A DNA stretch of 64,000 nt from Primulina eburnea (GCF_022965805.1 NW_027331365.1:1-64000); one strand, 5' to 3'. Counted from the first letter of the stretch, positions 9,851-22,439 are shown. Notes: generated by a model not told the origin, from the sequence alone. Made by a program: numbers and translations.

Positions 9851-12796
9851 TGTAGAACCCGTAATTCAGACTACATATAAGTCATGCATAATTCCTAGGA
9901 TTTAAATTGAAATGATTTTTCTTTATTATTGCATGAGTATTTAAATGTTTTTCTTTAAATTAATTTATTTATTTTACGCAGTAATTTAATTGTCACATTT
10001 TCAATTAAGTAAGTGAGGCTGGACTGGAGATGGAGTATTGAGATAAGTTAATAAGATTATGTTTTATTATTTTATGCACTTTATGCATAATTCATGCACG
10101 ATGGGGTTAAGTTCATAAAATTTTAAAAGTTCGTGCATTAGAACTTTAAGTTGCATTTCACGTTCGAGCGAGGATCGGAGACCGGAGAATTTCCAGGAAA
10201 ATATTTTATTACAGGATTTGTTTTTATAAATTATGTTAAAGCATTTTTAATTGTATTTTTCAAAAATGGGAAATTTTGGGATATTTTTTTTACCCGCAGG
10301 ACTTTATTTTTATCGTTACGCAAATTTTATCGAATCGGGGGACTTTTAATAGTTCGGCTAATATTTTCAAAATCTTTTCAACTCGAAATATTATACGGGA
10401 GTGTGTTTGGATTAAATGAACCCAATTTTAAGTCTTTTGGGCCTAATTCTCTTTTAATCTTTTATTAAACAAAATTGGGCCCATTAACAAATTGTTTATC
10501 TATATAATTAGCACCTAAACATCATTAACCCTAAACCTAATCCCACTAAACAGCCGACACCTCCCCTCAGCTCCTCCCCTTCTCGGTTTCAGAAAATCCT
10601 AGCTGAAGGCCTCGTTTATTCACTTAGACTTGCAAGAAAAGTTTTCCCGGTGTTCCCTCGATCTCGCTTCGTTCATCTAAGGCACGTTTTTTACTCTTTT
10701 TTTTGCATCATTCACGTTACACTACTGATGTACATGTATTTATGCATTTAAACTCTCGATCCAAGCATGGGAGAGAGGATTAGTATATTTTCATGGGTTT
10801 ATTGCATTCTTTCATTTGCTGCTCTCTTCTCACGTTTTTTTTGTTGATGATTGTGCAAGGGGGCGTCTGTGATATGTTGTTAAGAGGCTGATATTGGTGA
10901 CATGATGATGTTTCAAGGATTAGCAAGCGGGTTGGGGTTGTAAGTTGAAGGGCCGAAGAGTTTGTTTGCTGCGTCAAGTTGGTTGTTGTAGGTCGAGCGA
11001 ATGGGAGTCGCAGCGGTGCTTGGTTCGTCCTTGGCCTTGGAGCTGACCCACATGGGTCCGTGACAGGTCCTGGAGTTAGCCGTAGTTGCTGGTGCTGTGG
11101 TGGATCGGTGGTAGTGAGTGGCCGTGGGATTTTGGTGCGCAGCGTGGGTTTGGGTTGTGCACTGGTTTTGTTTGAGCTTGGCCTAGTTTAGAGGGGTTAT
11201 TAAGGGCCTAATGGTGAGTCTTAAGGGCTTTATAGGTGGGAGTATAAGAGAGGACCGTGGGAGTGAAGGTAGGGACATGTGTTTGGTTATTAAAAATCAA
11301 GGGAGTGGCCAAGAAAGTTCTTCTTAGGAAATTTAGGAGTGGACCGAGAGCTTTGGCAAAACTTTGAGTTCTAGCCGTGCGTTTTGTGTTGGGAATTCTA
11401 GTTTAGGATCTATTTAGTGTTTTTTTTTAAGATATGGTAAAAGTTGTAGAAGATTTGGGTAAATTTTGGAATTATTCGGATTAAAACCGGAACCCCGATC
11501 CGAGTTTTTAAAACGAATTAGATAAGTTCTGATTTTGACTCGAGTTTACAACTAGGAATGGTTAAAAAAAATGTTTTGGGATATTTTAAGGAGTTTGGTA
11601 AGCTCCTGGTCAATTTTAGAGGTCCAGGGGTAAAATGGTAATTTTCGGGTTTTCAGGGGCAAAATGGTAATTTTTCACCCGGGGTGAGATTTTAGTCCTA
11701 GCAGCGCACTGAGCACAAATCATAATATTTTTAATGTTCATGCATAACGTTTACGATTTTTTTTACGCTATTATAATAATTATGGTGCATGCTTAATTTA
11801 AAGGAATTAAGTGAGAAAGTGAAGAGCACTCCGTCTCCGCCGCGCCGCGTCGTTATTTCGTTTGTTTTCTGTCAAAACAAACCAAGGCATGTTTATATCT
11901 CCTTTGACTCTTCAATCAAGTCATATAGATATTTTTAAATTATCGCAAGTAAATGATTTTAATACAGGAGATTGAAAATTTTCAGATTTGACAATGTCAT
12001 TTAATTATATTACGTGCATAGAAATTTAAAATGTTCATTTTTGAGATTTATGCGATATTGCTTGTGGCCGTAGCACTATCATGGGAGACTTTGTTAATCC
12101 GGTCGCCAGTTACCGGTCAGTTTCAGTTTGTACCACCCAGTATACTGTGGCATTTTGTCTGATCAGACGAGCATATTTAAATCCGATCGCCAGTTATCGG
12201 TCCGGTCGCCAGTCACCGGTCATTTTGCAGTTTATATTAGTGCAGTGGCCACTTGCGGATACCATAATCTCACCAGAAAATTATTACTTGATATTTATGA
12301 CAGGGCTCGATGGAGCAACCATTATTACTACGATGTTCAGTTTAGTTATGCACGTATTATAAGTGTTTATGGCGAAATATTTTCACTTTATGACTCCTGA
12401 TACGACATCTTATCCCTTGCAAATTTTATTATAGTATCTACTTGCTATTTACGATATACGCATGTTGAGTCTTTAGACTCACTAGACTTGATTGTTGTAG
12501 GTACTGATGATGTTGGGGCCGAGGGCGGGGACCAGTGAGCTAGCTTGGGTCGGCAGTAGTGGCACCCGAGGACCTCAGTTCAGCATTTGCAAATTTTATT
12601 TTTTAAAAGCTCAAACATTTTATCGCTGTTGAATTATTTTAAATTGTTACTTTGAAAATATTTACTTCCGCTGCTATTTTAAACATTTAACATTTTTTGT
12701 CAGTTTTTCTATGAATGAGACTTTTAATTACTTAAAAGAAAATTTTTAAATTTTCCGTAAATTTTCAAGCATAAATTTTCGGGCCTTTATAGATTT
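9846..12796 (+). mobile_element. Solo Ty3/gypsy LTR with GATTT target duplication (LTR 9851-12791)
   Basis: GATTT occurs at 9846-9850 and 12792-12796, flanking a 2941-bp LTR that starts TGTAGAACCCGT and ends ...GGGCCTTTATA (terminal CA decayed to TA). No internal region exists, so it is a solo LTR left by LTR-LTR recombination. It is the same family as 24022-27311: same start, same TTGAGTCTTTAGACTCACTAG block (12465-12485), same GGTCGGCAGTAGT stretch. It carries CCGGTCGCCAGTTACCGGTC-like units at about 12099 and 12183-12221. All ORFs inside (for example 10979-11191) are non-coding by this reading. Confidence 0.88.
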
Positions 12797-14250
12797 CATC
12801 CGTACAGATGGATATCAATATGCAATGGAAGAAGTAGAAAATAGAGTACAAGTCAAACTAAAGAAATTTGACAAGTGGACAAACCACATAATAGTTATTC
12901 CATTCTCTGCAATCAAAACTCTAAAAAATTTGGAGTATCTGATCAAACTAGAAAAAAAAATTAGAATAAACAGAAACCAAAGTGATTGCAGAAGCCTTTA
13001 CATGATGATAATTTCTAGCCATGATGCAACTTTTGCTGACCAAGAAACGATAAACTTTGGTGCTCACAGCCCAACAGCAAGAGATGATATTGTTGTCATC
13101 AGCCAACTAGAAATGGATGCGCTAACACTGTCAATTAATGTAAAAGTGATATGGGAAGATTCCAAGATGCCCCTTCCTCTACAAAGAGCAACTGTTATAG
13201 CCAAATAAGATATGTTTGATTTGGAGAATGTCAGCTAAATAAACGTGATCAATAAGAAGAACCAACTTCTCTTCCTAAAAAAATGATAATTGATCTGATA
13301 ACCATAACAGCTAGAGTGTTACTATCTTTGAACAACAAAATTGCTCCGGAACTATCTCGATTCATTGCTCTTTCGTCAACATAATTGGTCATTATCGCTA
13401 ACTTTCCTCTACAACCAGATGCAGTAATAGAGTCTGTATATGAACCCTCCTCACTAGTTCCATCACGGCACGTAGAAGTAGAACATCAGAACATTTATTC
13501 TCCCCCTCCGGTGCCATTTCTCAATGATTTAATCTACAACCTGTTTCAGGCTCATCCTTCTCTAATAACACTAAATGGTCTTCAAGCTAAATATTATTTT
13601 CAACATGTCGAGCATGTCAGTCCGGAACATCAGTATGAACATTAGACAGATCAACATGATCACTCGGAACAGCATGTATTGCAGATTGAACAACCTCTAA
13701 CTTCTTTGAAAGATTCAGTCGTCGCCACAAATCAATCTTACAGAACATGTAAACTATTCTCAAAATACCGGTGACATCAACATAATTCATCAATATTTTT
13801 CAAATATTTAGAATTATATAGTTGGACAATGAACGGATCAAATGGCCATTTCATTGGATCTTGAGCTATTCAAAACCAAGATGAATGCTGAGTTCACTAA
13901 AGTTCTACGACTGATGAATCAACATCTTAGCAAAATAGCTAATTTCAAAGCAATTTATTGGAGATCCAATGGTGGTTTAGTCTGTAGAATTGAGAAACAG
14001 GAAGTTGTACTGACAGGTCATATTGAAACCCTTGGAAATCAAATTTCTGAAGTTGTTGACTACCTTCAAGGAGGTAAGGATGATGTCAAAAAGAGGAAAA
14101 AAATCAAAATAATCAGAAGTAACTAAGCCCTCTGCACCCTCCTCATCTCAGAACAAGAAACTTCATGGTGGAAGTTCTTGTGGTGGTCATCATAGCAGCT
14201 CCAGTGGTAGATAGAGACCTAGCCACTCTTCTCATCAACCTTTCAACAGG
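12797..14250 (+). pseudogene. Accessory ORF remnant of copia-type element 3
   Basis: Open pieces at 12825-13208 (127 aa), 13385-13645 (86 aa) and 13842-14126 (94 aa) lie in different frames. The last has a coiled-coil look and ends in LGNQISEVVDYLQGG followed by a lysine-rich run. Beyond its stop, a Ser/Gly-rich reading continues to about 14250. It ends about 110 bp before a polypurine tract and LTR. It is equivalent in place to the ORF at 1-1527. Function unknown. Confidence 0.5.
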
Positions 14251-14360
14251 AGATAGAATTCTTTTTTTCTTTTGTTGATTTCAAATTACTGCACATTATC
14301 TTTTTAATTATAAGTTCAATTTCTATTAATATTTGTGTAACATCATAGCTTTGATATCAT

Positions 14361-15505
14361 CAAAAAAGAAGAAATGGTTAAGATAAAATACGAACCTAAA
14401 TTTTGGTGCTTACAAACTAAACTGCTCTAACTAAGCTAAATTGATAATTGCAGATCACCCAAGAAGTTTATTGAACAAAACTGAAATGACAAGACCCATT
14501 GATTATAACTAGATTGATATAAAGCGCACTTATGTCCATCTGAACAAAGACCTGAACAAAGCGATCTGCAAGCTGATATGATGACATCTTAGAATAGATC
14601 GATCTGCAGGCTGATATGAAAACATTTTTTGAAGACAATAAATAGTTATCTCTGAGTAATAGTTGAATGTTATCCGTAAGGATATAATAAAGGATCTGTT
14701 GGTCACCCGTCTCAGCTAGTGTCCAAGAAGATTTAATTGATTATTACTATTTTTTCATAAAAGACAAGGACACGTTTCATCATCTGCATAATTTTTTAGT
14801 AACTAGTACATTTGTGAGTACCGTCTTTATTTATTAACGTTGAGGACAAACACCTATAAAAAAGAATTCATCAAAATTGAAGAGAACTACGATTACATCG
14901 AGTATTATTAACCATTCTCTAAATCTTAGTATCTCGGAGAAAAATATTTTCTAAGCTAATTTTCACGCGTCTCAAATTCTATCCGATCATATTATGGATA
15001 ACTTGGTGCACATTTTATTCTCACTTATTATTGTGTTCACAAGCATTATTGATGAGTGAAAATCATTGTAATTATCGGAAGTTTGTTTCTGAATAGATCG
15101 AACTTTGTTTAAATAGTTACTTGGTGTTTCAGCTCATTAGGGTTAGTGAACTGAGTTGAAATGAGTTTGTACAAAGAGTTGTACTGATCCAATATTCTAG
15201 TTGAATCCTTCTGCAAACAGAAGAAAGAGAGACGTACAAGCTTAGTCTTCGGACTTCCATAAACAAACACTCACATGCCTTTACTTGCGGTCATTTATTT
15301 GTATCTTATCTGATATGACATGAGTATTTAATATTCACTTTGTATTTTGACTTGTTTCCACACTGATCTGTTTAATTGATCTTATACTAAGTTTTGATTG
15401 GAAAATTAACTTCAGCTTCTCACACAGCTTGAGTTTTCTCATATGTCAGTTTAATTTGAAAGAATTTATTAACCCTCATTCTAAACTTCTTTTTCTATCA
15501 TAACA
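14361..15505 (+). repeat. Polypurine tract and LTR of copia-type element 3 (LTR 14375-15505)
   Basis: AAAAAAGAAGAAAT (14361-14374) precedes TGGTTAAGAT. The following CTAAATTTTGGTGCTTACAAACTAA aligns by eye with the start of LTR 1. It includes a TATA box TATAAAAA (14855-14862) and a diverged copy of the shared block (GAGACGTACAAG ... CTTCGGACTTCC near 15228-15262). It ends near ...CTATCATAACA. More diverged than LTRs 1 and 2. Confidence 0.65.
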
Positions 15506-16740
15506 TAATCATATATCAAACTGAATGAATGTATCATGTTGATCGTATTTTTGAACATATACATATATTTAAAAGCATACAGCCACTTACTTGATCTTGA
15601 ACTGAAAATGTGAAGAAGATAACTCGAAAGTGACTAGAACTTCTACATGAAATTGAACGACATTTGGACATAACTTCGGCTTAAAAACCTTTAAAAAATG
15701 GAAGCAAAGTTTTTGCCCCTCCTTGCAGCTAGTGATGATCGAAATATGAGGATTTTTGTGTGTGATTCTTCTCAAGCTCAAGCCATTATTAATAGGCTTC
15801 AAGCTAGGCTAAATGATCACCTATTCATGGCAATTTATCTCCTCTTAAATGATAGACCGCAAAAAGTTCGCGAGCTTTTATATTTTACTAGTATAATATA
15901 ATTATATATTAATAAAATAAATTTAAAACCTTTTGAATTTTCATTTCGGAACAATAGTTCGAAAAAACGTTCGAATCTTTCGAATCAAATTTGAGTTCCA
16001 ATTCAAACCAAATTTGAACTAAAATTACAAATTAATTGAGTATTGAATTAAGATCGAACTCAAATATACATTTCGAACCTTAAAATTTTATTTATAATTG
16101 ACTTGATTTGATTCGTTCACACACCCTACTTTGTTCTCAAAAGCGAATATATACGACATCAACAATGTCAAGCCTATTATCAGGCAAGGCAGAATTACCT
16201 AGAAGTAAGGGCCAATTCCAACCAATTTTTCAAGAAGCAACTTGTTAACATAAGATTGAGCATACGTTTGGACTCTGTATATCAGTATAACCTTAGAAAG
16301 CTGAGCAAATCTACGCTGGCTTGAGCTCAGCACATAGACAGATTGCAAAGTTCAACGTCACCTCATTTTTTAACAGAAATTATCATTAAAGTGAAAAGCA
16401 ATGCAACATAATAAGAAAGGTGGAATTTGGAATTAAAAACATCAAGGATGTAGTAGAAGTAACAAACGCCAACAAAATTAAAGAATACCAACATAATTTA
16501 CACACAAATATCAATATTCATGATGCGAGATAGTTACCAAAATAACATTCATCAAATTCTTTTTAAAAAACTAAACTTTCTCAAGTGTATATAACAACAC
16601 TCAAATTCACATAGAGAGGGTTAATTTTCAAAAACTTAGATTGACCAAGATCATTTTTTTAAAATTTCCCCGTCATGATGCCTCTAAGGAAACCAAGTCT
16701 CGACGGAAATACAAATTTAACTCAACGGTCTAAGAGGCAA
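15506..16740. other. Intergenic, includes the 3' flank and 3' UTR of the ROMO1-like gene
   Basis: AT-rich. A 67-codon plus-strand ORF at 15698-15901 has no recognisable feature and no flanking gene signals. The part nearest 16740 would be the 3' UTR of the minus-strand gene. Its end cannot be placed from sequence alone. Confidence 0.4.
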
Positions 16741-18495
16741 CTAGTAAGATTTCCCGCAGTGTATTAAGCTTCCAGCTCCTAAGAAAAGACCAAAAACAGC
16801 AGCACTGCCCAGCGTTGTTTGTCCAATGTATCTTATTTTTAGAAGACCTGGAACCTGCATCGAGATAAAACCAAACAAACTATATTTGAATTTTTGCACA
16901 AATGCATCAATTTATTAAGAATAAGGAGTAATGCGAACGTTGAGCTATGACAGGTGTATCAAGTGCAAAAAGACTAGAATGAGGATGTTAAGGGAAAAAA
17001 AAGAAGTCGGACCAATGGAGCTAATTGCAACTATTTAGGACTTAAATTTTGTGATAATATGATCAAGATCATATTTAACAGACAATATCGTTCATGATAT
17101 CCCTAAAAGCTTTCAAAAACAAATGTTCAGTGAAAGGTCTAACAAAAATGGTGCGAGGTGACACCCACCTGTAATGAATCAATTATGGATAAGCAAATGA
17201 TAATTTGTCACTCAAAATGGTTCATCAATGACAATATTCCATTTGTAAATGTCACTCAATGCAGAAACAAAAACTTGACTTAGAAAAAAATCACGAGAAG
17301 AAGTTCAAGCAGGCTGCAAGGAAGCAGATGCAAAGAAGAATGGAACAAGGAGGCTGACAGCCTTATAACCCAAGATAGCAAGCTACATTAGCAGCTTGCA
17401 TGCAACTTCAGCTACCCCCTGTTGAGCCTAATGGTTGCCTCAAATTTAGACGCCCTCAACCATCGGCAGGCAGACCAAAAGAATTGGAGGGTGGGGGCGA
17501 CGATTTAACAGAAGAGATTCGATATGTTATTCTTCTGTTTTTTATAGAGATTAGGAGAAATTTCACATTAAATCCTGAAAAGTTTTATGTGTGGGAGCAA
17601 TTTCCTTCAGCTCATTTGCACCTGCTTGAGCCCAAGGATACAAGTAAACATGAAAAACCCAACCAACACTATGGAACACGTCGTGCAATTTATTTTGAAT
17701 TCTTGTTACGTAGCACATGAAACTTATATGGAAATTGGCTTGAAGTTTTTATTTCAGTAGTCCGAAACGAGTGATGATCTGTATAGATGACTAATAGCGG
17801 AAGAATTCCAATAGTTTATAAGAAAGAAAATCAACAACATGACAGAAGTTCGATTCAAAATACACAGCATGATTTCTCTACTTATAAGAAAATAAAAACA
17901 ATACCTTGTATCTAACAGCCTCGTAAGTTCCATAAACAGCACCTGCAACCAATAGCATACATCAGATAATATATTCATAAAAGATTATTACCGAAGGCAT
18001 GATTCAAAATTGAAACTCAATTGCACTGAATTTATGAATCCAAGCAAGAAACAACTATGAAGCTTGACATATGCGAGTACTTTTGATGTTCAATGTAATT
18101 CAATATCAATAGAGGACATTGGGTCACGAGGAAAATGCTAAAAAGCCTGTCCCTAAACTTAGAAAGCATGAACTGATTCATTTTCTCCAGTTTTCCACCG
18201 TATAAAATAGCCAAATTTATATCTAAGCATGAACAATTATATAAAGGGTAATTCCAGAGCAAAGCTAAAATCATGTGAGAGGTTATCCAAAAAAAATGTT
18301 GTCCCTAAGCGCAAAAAGACAGTTCAAAGATTGAAGAAAACAATACAGTTATATCTTTTCATTAGGGTTTATGCATTACAACTCAAAGAATGAAAAGTGG
18401 AGGAGTTATAATTAAATATTACCAACAGCGCCGCCGATAGCTCCGCCAACAGCAACGCCCGCCGTTACCCGCGCTAGACAGCTATTCCTCTTCAT
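16741..18495 (-). CDS. ROMO1: ROMO1/Mgr2-like mitochondrial inner membrane protein, 3 exons, 74 aa
   Basis: Exons on the minus strand: 18423-18495, 17905-17942 and 16741-16854, giving 37 + 37 codons and a stop (TAG, 16743-16741). Introns begin with GT (GTAATATT, GTATTGTT) and end with AG (GGTTGCAG, CGATGCAG). The product starts MKRNSCLARVTAGVAVGG, continues GAVYGTYEAVRYK over the two splice junctions, and ends LFLGAGSLIHCGKSY. This matches the ROMO1 (reactive oxygen species modulator 1) family, the counterpart of yeast Mgr2. Those proteins are small hairpin membrane proteins of the mitochondrial inner membrane linked to the TIM23 import channel and redox signalling. Two hydrophobic, Gly-rich segments (about residues 10-27 and 52-68) fit the family. 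Length is typical. The frame is intact, so I expect a working gene, the only one in the window. A MULE begins just upstream, head to head. Confidence 0.93.
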
Positions 18496-18650
18496 CTCTT
18501 CACTTTTTTCTCTAAAATAAGTATAATGAAATGGGTAACCGAGCAAAATTAGAGCAGAGTATAGATTCCTAATATTCCAATTCGATCCCAATGTTTGGTT
18601 GAATTTCTCTATTGTACCTCAGATGCCAGAGCGTATGCCGCCATTCGGTA
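18496..18650 (-). promoter_or_regulatory. Probable 5' UTR of the ROMO1-like gene with a possible UTR intron and upstream ORF
   Basis: On the minus strand an ATG at 18644-18642 opens MAAYALASE. It is followed by a possible donor (GAG|GTACAA, 18617/18616), and a possible acceptor (TTTTAG, 18513/18512) lies 16 bases before the gene ATG. Joined, they give a 12-codon upstream ORF whose TGA falls four bases before the main ATG. The donor is weak, so this exon is only a suggestion. Confidence 0.35.
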
Positions 18651-18986
18651 ATAAATAAACTTGAGTATGCAAACAAGCTACAATACATAGTAAAAATAAA
18701 CGAATATTTTAGAAAAAGGAAGTCAATATAATTTACTTTTTTATTTTTTATTTAAAATTTATTTCAAAATAATTTTTTTCATTAGTGTATTTAAATTTTT
18801 ATTTTTATTTTATATATAATAAAATTTATAATTTAATTAAATAAAAAAACTTACTCGACTCATTTTTTCCATCTTTTCCGATTCAACCCTAGGTCTCGTT
18901 TCATTTCTTATCTTCACAAAAAATCATTTTCTTCTCAACCTTCCATCCTGCATACATTGTTTAGATTTTTTGGCTACCAATTAACC

Positions 18987-21900
18987 ATGAGTCTACAAGG
19001 TATTCCTCTACAACAAATCCAACGAAAAAACCACGTATTGATAAGAAATTTATTTTGAGATATGAAATCTATTGGGTCTCGTCAGTTCCCAAGGTGAAAG
19101 GTCGCTCTTCACGACCCAGGGTGAAGAGCTTCACCCTAAGTCGTGAAGCCGAGGGTCGTGAAGACTTCACCCTGGGTCGTGGGCTTCACGACCCAGGGTC
19201 GTGAAGCACAAGTCTTCACGACCCCGGGACGTGAAGAGTTCATGACCCCTTCACGACCACGATCCAGGGTGAAGCTTTCCCAATTTAAAATGAACGTTTA
19301 ATTTTAAATTTTTACAACTAATAACCTTTGTTTTGTTTTAAATTTTACAACTAGTAATCTTTTTGTTTTTGTTTTTTTTACAGGTTTACTTCCCCGCTAA
19401 ACTTGGAAGGAATCAATTCTTTGAATGCAAGTTAACTTTATGATCAAGATACGTTGAAATCTATAAGAAGATTGTATCATTTTTAAATGAAAAAGAGATA
19501 GAATATTTGGTGCAGTATACTCAATTTGGTAATTTAATTTTATGTTCTAAGGATTATAACAATTCCAATCAATTGTTATGGTTTTTGAATAGTAGGCAAA
19601 GTTATGATAGTGAAAGTGATGAATTTTGGATGATATATCGTAAACGACCTTTATGATTTTCATTGTTAGAGTATTGTTTGCTAATTGGCCTAAATTGTTC
19701 AAACTTTTATCCTATGATAACTGAAGAAGATGAATTTAGGGAAAAACATTTTAGTGGAAGTTACTGTATACGTTTAGGGGATTTGATAGTTAGAATTGAT
19801 GAATATGAGAATGATTTAGGAGAAGAAATAGACATTGAGAAGGTGAAATTGATCTGTCTTTTGTTCGTGGTAGGTGTATTAGGCAGACAAAGAAAAAATA
19901 AAAATGATACCGTGGATTTAGAATGGATTAGCTTAGTAAATAACTTTGATATTTTTATAAACTATACCTGGGGTAGAATAGCTTTTGAAGAAGTTGTTTA
20001 TGGACTTAGAAAAGATCTTGAAACTAAGCTCAGAAGATATGAAAATTTGGTAGCACGCCGTGGGAATGATCCAGATTTCAGTGGGTTCTGTAGCTTCCAT
20101 ATAAGTGGATTTATTTATCCTTTATAGGTAACTAAATATTGTTCATTAAATGAAATATTCTTGTTATTTTATATCATACTAATAATGTGTTTATATTTTC
20201 TGTGCTATATTTTGGCCTATGAATATTTTCCAGCATTAGCTGAAGTGTTCGCCAGACATCGAGAAGGTCCCAATGTACCGATACCTCGGATATGTCATTG
20301 GTTGACTAGAAAATTGAGTAAAAACCATTCCCCTTCCATGGATGATGTGAACAAAGCATTTACAAATGTATATAACAAGGTAAATACAAAAAAAATCATT
20401 TTATTTATTTTTCGTATTATCTGATATATTTTTTGTTAACCGTTAACAATTTCATGTTTATTGCTAATGATTAATATATGATATTTTGGGGATGCTCATT
20501 CCCACCACAGAGGAGCTGGTGTCTGTACATTATATGACTGTCAATGTTGTTGATTCTGATAATGTGATAATCAATCGCATTACCGAGTTAATTTGTCAAT
20601 GTATCAAAGTAGTTTGCACTCAAGATCCATTGGGCGACCCAGAGGATGAAGTGGGTGTACACACTGAGACTGAGGATCGACCGTTTCTCTAGCCATTCAC
20701 ATATACATACTCCAAATCATCTCGAGATAAAGTCAGAATATCTTCTCGGCCATCTCGTAGTCCTTCACACATGAATCAACCGTCTCCTCCATTGACTCAC
20801 TTGAGACATATACCTATGCATAGAGATCACACATCTCTTGCAGATATGTATGAACTTCGTTTCACAAGTTTGGAGGATAAAGTTGGGATGATACTAAAGG
20901 ACCAAGCCGATATCATAAATCAATTGAAAAATATGCATGACGATATCTCGAGTTTGAAAGATATAATTGGGAGATTACCTTCAATGAATGTCAATGTTGG
21001 TAAGTTTTATCAATATTTATATGATTTTAATTTTAAGTATGAAAAATGACAAATTGTATGTATTATTCTCTCATATCAAGGCGAGATATCAAGGCATAGA
21101 TTTGAAGATATTCCATTTATGAGAGCAGATGAGGTGGATCCAAATATTGAACTTGTGAGCGATCCGTCTTTGACTCGAGCTTTTGAAAAAACTTCGGGCC
21201 ATAAGTCAAGATTGTTCACAGTGGAGGAAGAGCCTATGTTAGACGAGGAACTGCGTCATCTTGTTATGAATGATATGATGTCTTTGACTTTTGAGAAAAG
21301 AGCTAGAATGTTCTCTAATAGATCGTGGCCACGAGTAAGTGCTGAAATTAATTCTTGTATGGAAAATACGAGGATATATGGGCTGTGTTAATCCTACGAT
21401 AGCTCGTGGTTTCGTGTATTGGGGACACCTGCTTCTTGGCTGACCGAGACAGTAAGTTTTTTCTTTTTTTGTTTTTTGTTTTTTACATTGATTTAGTAAT
21501 TAACATATTTCACTTTATCACTTTCAGCATATTCAAGAATGTTGTCGAGAGTTGCTCCAATTACAAAGGACGTACTCACATTTAATTGTCACATGAGGTG
21601 TCATTGATGGACATAGATTTTCATCAGCTGGTTTCGAGTGCTTTCAATGAGGGCGGATAGAATAATATAGAATGTTTGATGCCCTATGTGAGAACAGAAA
21701 TTGGAGAGTGGCTGGCTATTCCATGGAACAAAGCCAAAATAATTTTGATACCCTTTCATCTTCCCGGGCATTGGGTTTTGTTAAAGGTTTTGCCTCGCCG
21801 TAAGAATATCACAATCATGGATTTAGACCGCAGCGTAGATAGGTCAGGAAAGACATTACTTAAACTTATTAAACCTTTGTCCCTTATGCTTCAACATATG

Positions 21901-22204
21901 TTGGGTGTTGATGCTTCAAAAAGATGGAGTATAGTTAGGCCAGAAAATTTTCCTACTCAAAAAACCAGGTTAAATTTTTTTTAAAAAAAATTATTATTTT
22001 ATTATTGTTTAATGTATATCAATGTATATTTAATGTTTGTTTTTTCATTGCAGCGGTGAATGTGGAGTATACTGTTTAGCGGCAGCAGCTTATACCATGT
22101 TTAGAGAAAATGTTATCAACTTAACGATGAGAAGATTGAAGAATTTAGGCATTATTGTTGTTGTTGTATTTGGGATAAATTCTGGTCGTTGGATTAAAAT
22201 GTGA
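18987..22204 (+). pseudogene. MULE-borne DUF1985 / ULP1-like cysteine protease gene, multi-exon, decayed
   Basis: Exon pieces in order. 19385-20127 is a DUF1985-like domain (YLVQYTQFGNLILCSKD, later FSLLEYCLLIGLNCSNFYP). 20208-20380 reads EYFPALAEVFARHREGPNVP. A linker runs at about 20486-21045 and ends in a coiled coil (LEDKVGMILKDQADIINQL). 21079-21440 precedes the protease. The C48/ULP1 domain is at about 21530-21968 and 22052-22204. Catalytic residues visible: His in PGHWVLL (about 21770), Asp in TIMDLDRS (about 21825), Cys in SGECGVYC (codon 22061-22063). The last intron is well formed (CCAG|GTTAAA to TTGCAG|CGG). Damage includes in-frame stops near 19441, 19654 and 21659. ULP1 proteases remove SUMO; in MULEs the role is unknown. 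The protein C-terminus lacks the usual tail after the Cys box, or diverges from it. Confidence 0.8.
19080..19290 (+). repeat. GC-rich palindrome cluster near the left end of the MULE
   Basis: Repeated CTTCACGACCC / GGGTCGTGAAG modules in both orientations. The best is a perfect palindrome at 19183-19207: arm GCTTCACGACCC, one central A, then the reverse complement arm. Flanking units include TCTTCACG...CGTGAAGA (19213-19237). It lies about 100 bp before the DUF1985 exon. Confidence 0.9.
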
Positions 22205-22439
22205 TACATTATATTGATTTTTGGTTACATTATATTGATTTTTATTTGATGTATGTGATCCATATACTCAATCTATTTTAAACAATGAAAATTGATTTGA
22301 TTCATTGGGTCGTGTAGGTATAACTGATATAATGTGTTTTTGATATAATGTGTATGCAGAATGAAATCATCAAACAATGCCAAGGAAATGAAAAAATACA
22401 TGAAAAAATACCAGAACAATCTGAAGAGACACGAATAAA

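Noticed and set aside
10979..11191. GC-rich 70-codon ORF starting MVVVGRANGSRSG
   Set aside because: Inside a solo LTR with verified target duplication; LTR leader regions of this family give such ORFs.
15698..15901. 67-codon plus-strand ORF
   Set aside because: Short, no domain, AT-rich flanks; an ORF of this length is expected by chance.
17400..17720. 106-codon plus-strand ORF
   Set aside because: Lies inside intron 2 of the ROMO1-like gene on the opposite strand, no recognisable motif, no flanking splice or promoter support.
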